A stretch of 64,000 bases of DNA from Apodemus sylvaticus (Eukaryota; Chordata; Mammalia; Rodentia; Muridae), in NCBI RefSeq assembly GCF_947179515.1, contig NC_067490.1, positions 29,570,327 through 29,634,326 of the forward strand. Direction: 5' to 3'. A program made the translations under genes and the position numbers. The notes beneath the pieces were generated by a model that was given only the letters and a program-made list of their open reading frames with translations, had not been told where the DNA came from and made no database searches. Within the stretch, counting starts at the first letter, position 1. Each line of letters opens with the position of its first letter. Of the stretch, positions 57,230 through 64,000 are shown one piece after another.

Positions 57230-60200
57230 ATATAACAGGAAGCAACAATCTCTATTCCTTAATATCTCATAACATCAATGGACTTAATTCCATATTAAAA
57301 AGACATAGACTAACGAATAGGATACATAAATAGGACAGAGCATTTTGCTGCATACAGGAAACACACCTCAGTATCAAAGATAAAAACTACTTAAAGGGCT
57401 GACTTTAAAACTGACTAAAGGGCTGGAAAACAATTTTCCAAGCAAATGGTCACAGGAAACAAGGTGGATATTAGCCATTCTAATATCAGATATAATTCAC
57501 TTTCAACCAAAAGTCATCAAGAAAGATAAGGAAGGACACTTCATACTCTTCAAAGGAAAAATCATCCAAGAACTCTCAAGTCTGAACATCTATGCTCCAA
57601 ATGTAAGGGCACCCATGTTCATAAAAGAAACTTTACTAAAGCTCAAAGCATGCATTGAACCTCACACAATAATTGTGGGGGACTTCAACACCCCACTCTC
57701 ACTAATGGACAGATCAGGGAAACACAAAATAAACAGAGATACAGTGAAACTGACAAAAGTTATGGACCAAATGGATTTAACAGATATCTATAGAACATTT
57801 CATCATAAATCAAAAGAATATACCCCCTTCTCAGCACTACATGGTACCTTCTCCAAAACTGACCATATAATCAGTCACAAAACAGGTCTCAACAGATATA
57901 AGAACATTGAAATAATCCCATGCCTCCAATAAGATCACTAGGGATTAAGGCTGATCTTCAATAGCAACAGAAACAAAAGAAAGCCCACATACACAAGGAA
58001 GCTGAGCAACAGTCTACTCAATGATAACTTGGTCAAGGAAGAAATAAAGAAAGAAATTAAAGACTTTTTAGAATTTAATGAAAATGAAGCTACAACATAC
58101 CCAAACCTATGGGATGCATGAAAGCAGTGCTAAAAGGAAAACTCATAGCTCTGAGTGCCTTCAAAATGAAACTGGAGAGAGCATAAACTAGCAGCTTAAT
58201 AGCATGCCTGAAAGCTCTAGAATAGAAATAAGCTGATACACCCAAGAGGAGTAGAAGGCAGGAAATCATCAGACTCAGGTGTGAAATCAGCCAAGCAGAA
58301 ACAAAAACAACAAAAACTGTACAAAGAATCAAGCATTCTAGGAGCTGTTCTTTGAAAAAAAATCAACAAGATAGACAAGCCCTTATCCAGACTAACCAGG
58401 GGGAACAGAGACAATATCCAAATCAACAAAATCAGAAATGAAAAGGGAGACATAACAACAGAAACTGAGGAAATCCAAAAAATCATCAGATCCTACTAAA
58501 AATGTCTTTACTCAACAAAACTGGAAAAACTGGATGAAATGGACAATTTCCTAGACAAATACCAGGTACCAAAGTTAAATCAGGATGGTTATATAAACAG
58601 TCCCATAACCCATAATGAAATAGAAGCTGTCATCAATAGTTTCCCAATAAAGGAAAGCCCAGGACCAAATGGGTTTAGTGCAGAATTCTATCAGACCTTC
58701 AAAAAGACCTATAACCACTACTTTCCAAACTATTCCACAAAATAGAAATGGAAGGAACACTACCTAATACGTTCTATGAAGCCACAATTACTCTGACACT
58801 TAAACCAGACAAAGACCCTACAAAGAGAACTTCATATCAATTTCCCTTATTAATATTGATGTAAAAAATAATCAATAAAATTCTCACAAACCGAATCCAA
58901 GGACACATCAAAAAGATCATCCATCATGATCAAGTAGGCTTCATCTCAGGGATGCAGGGATGGTTCAATATAAGAAAATCCCTCAATTTAATCCACTATA
59001 TAAACAAACTCAAAGAAAAAAACCACATGATCATTTATTAGATGCTGAGAAATCATTTGAAAAAATACAGCACCACTTCATGATGAAAGTGTTGGAAAGA
59101 ACAGGAAATCAAAGGGCATACCCAAACATAGCAAAAGCAATATACAGCAAACCAGTATCCAACATCAAACTAAATGGAGAGAAACTTGAAGCAATCACAC
59201 TAAAATCAGGGACCAGACAAGACTGTCCACTCTCTCTCTCTACATATTCAATATAATATTTTGGAAGTCCTAGCCAGAGCAATTAGACAACAAAAAGAGG
59301 TCAAATGGATACAAATTGGAAAGGAAGAAGCCAAAATGTTACTATTGGCAGATGATATGATAGTATACTTAAGTGACCCCAAAAATTCTACCAGAGAATT
59401 CCAAAACCTGATAAACAACATCAGCATGATGGATACAAAAATGAACTCAACCAAATCAATGGCCTTCCTGTACTCAAAGGATAAAAAGACTGAAAAAGAA
59501 ATTAGAGAAACAACTCCCTTCACAATAGCCAAAAATATAATATAAAATACCTTGGTGTGATTCTAATTAAACAAATGAAAGATCTGTATGACAAAAACTT
59601 CAAGTCTCTGAAGAAAGAAAACAAAGAAGATCTCAGAAGATGGAAAGATCTCCCATGCTCATGGATTGACAGGATTAATATAGCAACAATGACTATCTTG
59701 CTGAAAGCAATCTATAGATCCAAGGCAATCCCCATCAAGATTCCAACTCAATTCTTCATAGAGTTAGAAAGTGCAATTCTCAAATTCATCTGGAATAACA
59801 AAAAACTCAGGATAGCAAAAACTATTTTCAACAATAAAAGGACTTCTGCGGCAATCAGCATCCCAGACCTCAAGCTGTACTACAGAGCAATAGTGAAAAA
59901 ATTACATGGTATTGGTATAGTGACAGGCAGGTAGATCAATGGAATAGAATCGAAGACCTAGAAATGCACCCACATACCTACCACCACTTGATCTTTGACA
60001 AAGGAGCTAAAACCATCCAGTGGAAAAAAGGTAGCATTTTCAACAAATGGTGCTGGTTTAATTGGCAATTAACATGCAGAAGAAGACAAATCAATCCATT
60101 CTTATTTCCTTGTACAAAGCTCAAGTCCAAGTGGATCAAGGACCTCCAAATAAAACCAGATACACTGAAACTAAAAGAAAAGAAAGTGGGGAAGAGCCTG

Positions 60201-61065
60201 GAGCACATGGCCACAGGGGAAAAGTTCCTCAACAGAACACCAATAGCTTATGCTCTAAGATCAAAAATTGACAAATGGGACCTCATAAAATTACAAAGCT
60301 TCTGTAAGTCAAAGGGCACTGTCAAAAGGACAAAAGGACAGCAAACAAATTGGGAAAAGATCTTTACCAACCCTACATCCTATAGAGAACTAATATTCAG
60401 TATATACAAAAACTCAATATGTTAGACTCAGAGAAACAAACAACCCTAGTAAAAAATGGGGTACAGAGTTAAACAAAGAATTCTCAACTAAGGAATATCG
60501 AATGGCTGAGAAGCACCTAAAAAATGTTCAACATCCTTAGTCATCAGGGAAATGCAAATCAAACAACCCTAAGTTTCCACCTCACACCAGTAAGAATGGC
60601 TAAGATCAAAAACTCAGGTGACAGCAGGTGCTGGCAAGGATGTGGAAAAAGAAAAACATTCCTCCACTGCTGGTGGGATTGCAAATTGGTACAAACGCTC
60701 TGGAAATCAGTTTGGCAGTTCCTCAGAAAATTGGGCATAGACCAATTTTTGGGCAGAGGACCCAGCTATACCACACCTAAGCATATACCCAGCCGGTTCT
60801 CCAACATGTAATAAGGACACATGCTCCACTATGTTCATAGCAGCTTTATGTATAATAGCCAGAGGCTGGAAACAACCCAGATGTCCCTCAACAGAGGAAT
60901 GGATAAAGAAAATGTGGTACATTTTCACAATGGAATACTACTCAGCTATTAAAAACAACGAATTCATGAAATTCTTAGGCAAATGGATGGAACTAGAAAA
61001 TATACTGAGTGAGGTAACTCAATCACAAAAAGAATACACATGGCATGCACTCACTGATAAGTGGA
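57230..61065 (+). pseudogene. L1 ORF2, heavily disrupted
   Basis: Endonuclease words (NIYAPN, IIVGDFNT) lie near 57590-57700. RT words (DAEKSFEKIQ, LLADDMIVY at about 59338-59370, where the usual F of FADD reads L) and the C-terminal cysteine motif near 60620-60685 are spread over at least eight frame segments with many stops. It is non-functional. Confidence 0.88.
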
Positions 61066-61790
61066 TATTAGCCCAGAAGCTCAGAATACCCAAGATACAA
61101 TTCACAGACTACATGAAGCACAAGAAGAAGGAAGACCAACATGTGGATACTTCAGACCTCCTTAGAAGGGGGAACAAAATACCCACAGGAGGAGATACAG
61201 ACACAAAGTATGGATCTGAGACTGAAGGAAAGCCCATCCAGATCCTTACCTGGGGATCTATCCCACATACAGTTTCCAAACCCAGACACTATTGTGGATA
61301 CCAACAAGTGCTGGTTGATAGGACCCTGATATAGCTGTCTTCTGAGAGGCTCTGCCAGTGCATGACAAATACAGAGGGGGACTCTCTCAGCCAACCATTG
61401 GACTGAGCACAAGGTCCCCAATGGGGGAGCTAGAGAAACAACCCCAGGAGCTGAAGGGGTTTGCAGTACCATAGGAGGAACAACAATATGAACCAACCAA
61501 TGCCCTCAGAGCTCACAGGGAATAAACTACCAACCAAAGAGTACCCATGGCTCCAGCTGCATATGTAGTAGAGGATGGCCTTGCTAGACATCAAAAGGAG
61601 GAGAGGCTCTTGGTCCTGAGAAGGCTCGATACCTCAGAATAGCGGAATACTAGGACAGGGAAGTAGGAATGGGTGGATTGGTGAGCAGGGGGAGGAGGGA
61701 GGGGCTAGCGGGTTTGGGGCCAGGCCAGGAAAGGGGACAACATTTGAAATGTAAATAAAGAATATATCTAATAAAAAATATACTATATCT

Positions 61791-62350
61791 CTCAAGAGCT
61801 GGTTGCTTCAAGGCAAGTAGATCCTCACAAACACAAGCTATTGCTGTGCAAATCTTGCTGCTCATGTTTATTGGCCAATGAAAGGCTAAATCCTGTGATT
61901 GGGCGGTAAAGGAATTCTGGGAAGAAGAAAGAGGAAGAATTATTTCTCCAGGAGACAGTAAAGGTGATGACTATATGAGTACAAGCCTGGAAGGTATAGC
62001 TAACCACGTCAGGCGGGGATAGGGGCCAGGTTAACTTAAGATGAACTAGTTGAGAGTCTGCTTAGCAAAGGCCTAAGCGTTGAAATAGTAAAAGGTCTCT
62101 GTGATTGTTTGGGGAACTAGTTAAGGAATAACTGCTGCCATACTAATTTCCATCATTAACTAATATAAACATAGTATTAGTAATCATTTTTTGCACTTCT
62201 GCTATGATGTCTTGGCTTCAACAGGAACCTAAAGCATTGTGGCGAGAAGACCATGAATCAGTGGACCTTTGAAAACAGAAACCCTTTGAATGAATTTTCC
62301 TCCCTTAAGTTGTTTCTCCCTTAAGTATTTTATCACAGTGACGAATGCTT
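61791..62350. mobile_element. LTR-like rodent repeat with tgtgattggg core
   Basis: The cctgtgattgggcggtaaag core lies at about 61893. The end is ttatcacagtgacgaatgct. It is related to the copies near 5.4 and 40.8 kb. It directly abuts the L1 3' end. Confidence 0.4.
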
Positions 62351-63128
62351 ACTAAGCATACATTACTAGTCCAAAAGAGAGGAGTGGGCAGGTAACAAGG
62401 GAGGTTCAGACAAAAGCAAGATGCACACCCAGCAGGATAAATACTAAATCCTAACTCTACATCAGACATCTACTGTACGGGCAGTGGGATATCAGGGCAG
62501 TGGGATATCAGCTCCAGCGGAGCAGCCCTACGGCCTTCCTGGTTGCATGTCACATGGCTTCCCCCAGGCTGGGGTATTTGCATCTTCCCGCGTATGATAT
62601 TCCACATTCCTGCCATCATCATTAACATCGGTCCCCTCCACGTGGCTTCACTCTGCAGCTTCCCACATCATCTTCTCAGAAGATCTTCTCAGGGGAAGGA
62701 AGACTCCACCCAGTCAAGGACTTGTGTGCACCCTATACATCACTCTTCAAAACATCTTCAAGGCACACATGAAAACCTTAGTCATTCTCACATCACCAGC
62801 TGTGCCTTCATAACTGAGCTTTTGGGGTTAAAAGTATCTATACTTTCTTCTCAATTCATTTTCCAATCAAAACCATACACTTTTATTTATATTCATATTC
62901 AAAAATTCAGCCTTTACTCCATGTAGAACATCTTGGTTGAGAATGGAACAGGAAAACAAAGGATAAACAGGATAAACAGGTTCATGTGTGTCCTAAGGCC
63001 ACATTGTGATTCTCTTTCATTCATACAAAGTGGGTACCGAAAGTATCTAGAACTGGAAGACTCAAAGAAATGTAGATGATTTAAGTTGAAACAAACAATA
63101 AAAAGGGGAGCAAAAGTGTCTCACGAAC
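62351..63128 (-). other. Smpdl3a intron 4, 5' part
   Basis: A direct tandem of gggcagtgggatatca (near 62478-62510) is the only structured feature. No exon is seen. Confidence 0.4.
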
Positions 63129-63225
63129 CTTTCTTTAAAGTGCTAATAGCTTCTTCGTCCAGCCAGGGTTTCCAGAGGTCAGCTACAGCACTGTAGACCT
63201 TACTGGTGACTATTGGCAGTTGGTC
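63129..63225 (-). CDS. Smpdl3a: Smpdl3a exon 4
   Basis: The exon holds 97 bp, 32 codons plus one base, encoding DQLPIVTSKVYSAVADLWKP and then WLDEEAISTLKK. In human the matching segment follows GNHDYWPQ, the metal-binding GNHD motif, which must lie in the preceding exon outside this window. The acceptor is gtggccag before GACCAA after a TTCTT-rich stretch. The donor is AAAG|gttcgt, unusual at +3/+4 but with G at +5. The leftover base joins exon 5 to read KKGGFY. Confidence 0.93.
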
Positions 63226-64000
63226 CTGGCCACAAAGAAGATAATCCTCAATTGAAATTCTAAAGGCATTTGGATTCATTAATACAAATATTGCTTGAGT
63301 GCTGACTATGTTAATCCTCTGTAGGCACAAGGGTAAATTTAGTATTTAATGAATTCATATCCTAGCTGGGGGAAAAGGCAGACAAAAGGTGATAGGCTAA
63401 CTTTAGGACTTGTTGCCAAATGCTCCCATAGAGGTCCTGGGAGCACAAAACAAGAACTTGTCATGAAAGGAAGGAAGGCAGTATTTAAAGTACGAAATGA
63501 GCAACAATTTCAAGTTGACCTTAAAGCAAAATGAATGATGGGACATAAATACATCAGTACAGAGGTGTGTGCTGTGTGCAGACAATAGCTCATGCTCAGG
63601 GCCTGAGCAGTGGTTAGGTGGACGATGAGGTAAAGAATTGTATTTCTAAGACAATGAAGGCAAGTTAGAGCCTGAGCAGGCACGACTGGGGTAGCGTGCA
63701 GTAAGACTGGAGAAAATTCAGCAACTTAATATTTTAATAAAGCCACTGAGAATGCTATTATTAAGCTGCACAGTTCCTTCAAGATTCAGATGTATGCCTG
63801 CTTGCTTTTGACTTACACAAGTCTGTGGCAGCCTGAGTTGCAGCAGCATATTGTGAATTTTAAATAATGAAATATATAAAAATATAGGAACTGAAGAAGT
63901 TGGCTCAGCAATTAAGAATATGTATTTCAGAGGCTAGACGTTGATTTCCAGAAGCCATGCTGAGTGGTTTAAAAGTGATTGTAACTCCAATCCCAAAGGA
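63226..64000 (-). other. Smpdl3a intron 3, partial
   Basis: No further exon was recognised up to the window end. A SINE-like head (ggaactgaagaagttggctc) begins near 63885. Confidence 0.5.

Larger units (their letters stand above)
55600..61780 (+). mobile_element. Near full-length old L1 in Smpdl3a intron 4, antisense
   Basis: The element is about 6.2 kb. The 5' UTR has repeated ctggtctcccaggagt units (55871 and 55949 regions). A broken ORF1 (about 56051-57177) and a heavily broken ORF2 (about 57230-61065) follow. The 3' UTR (61066-61750) has the older rodent type with gggaggaggga and ends ataaagaatatatc with an A-rich end. It lies opposite to Smpdl3a. It is much more mutated than the 6 kb copy. 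The 5' boundary is approximate and no duplication was found. Confidence 0.85.
46640..64000 (-). other. Smpdl3a: Smpdl3a gene, 3' part (last five exons)
   Basis: Smpdl3a encodes a secreted/lysosomal zinc-dependent phosphodiesterase of the acid sphingomyelinase-like family, reported to hydrolyse nucleotide substrates rather than sphingomyelin. Five exons are joined in phase on the minus strand: 63129-63225, 53661-53830, 53115-53295, 49389-49513 and 46823-47125. They cover from DQLPIVTSK to the C-terminus. The human gene has eight exons as I recall, so these should be exons 4-8. Exons 1-3, with the signal peptide and the first metal-binding motifs, lie beyond the window. All introns begin GT and end AG. 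Intron 4 (about 9.3 kb) holds an antisense L1, and intron 6 (about 3.6 kb) holds a sense L1. Confidence 0.92.

Overview
The window is nuclear DNA from a murine rodent, most likely rat (Rattus). The evidence is rodent B1, B2, B3 and B4/ID SINEs, L1 copies whose ORF2 and 3' ends look rat-type, and five exons of a mammalian gene that I read as Smpdl3a with murine-like residues. Species is an inference, since no database was searched. There is no bacterial, CRISPR or operon content.

The only host gene with firm support is Smpdl3a (acid sphingomyelinase-like phosphodiesterase 3A) on the minus strand. Its last five coding exons lie at 63129-63225, 53661-53830, 53115-53295, 49389-49513 and 46823-47125. 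All splice phases fit, and the 3' UTR runs to about 46640 or 46527. The first exons lie beyond position 64000. Introns between these exons hold two L1 copies, SINEs, LTR remnants and an AT-rich island.

Layout: 1-760, 4255-5220 and about 13150-13235 hold degenerate CCCTAA-type interstitial telomeric repeats, all with the C-strand on +. Position 6118-12612 is a full-length L1 flanked by a 12-bp target-site duplication, with both ORFs broken. About 12.6-46.5 kb is gene-poor DNA: solo LTRs, one LTR pair (38143-40105) with a tRNA-Leu-type primer binding site, truncated L1s (14.7, 24.0, 34.7, 35.4 kb), SINEs and many microsatellites. One unexplained open stretch with a good splice donor lies at 33481-33605. 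From 46.5 kb onward is Smpdl3a. A 5'-truncated L1 at 50765-52651 (intron 6) is flanked by a roughly 230-bp direct duplication, and an old antisense L1 fills about 55.6-61.8 kb of intron 4.

I see no undescribed multi-gene system. The most interesting items are structural: the very long duplication around the intron 6 L1, a B1 split by an AT-rich island, an 18-bp-arm fold-back inside an L1 ORF2, and telomere-like blocks close to what I recall as a rodent synteny breakpoint downstream of Smpdl3a.
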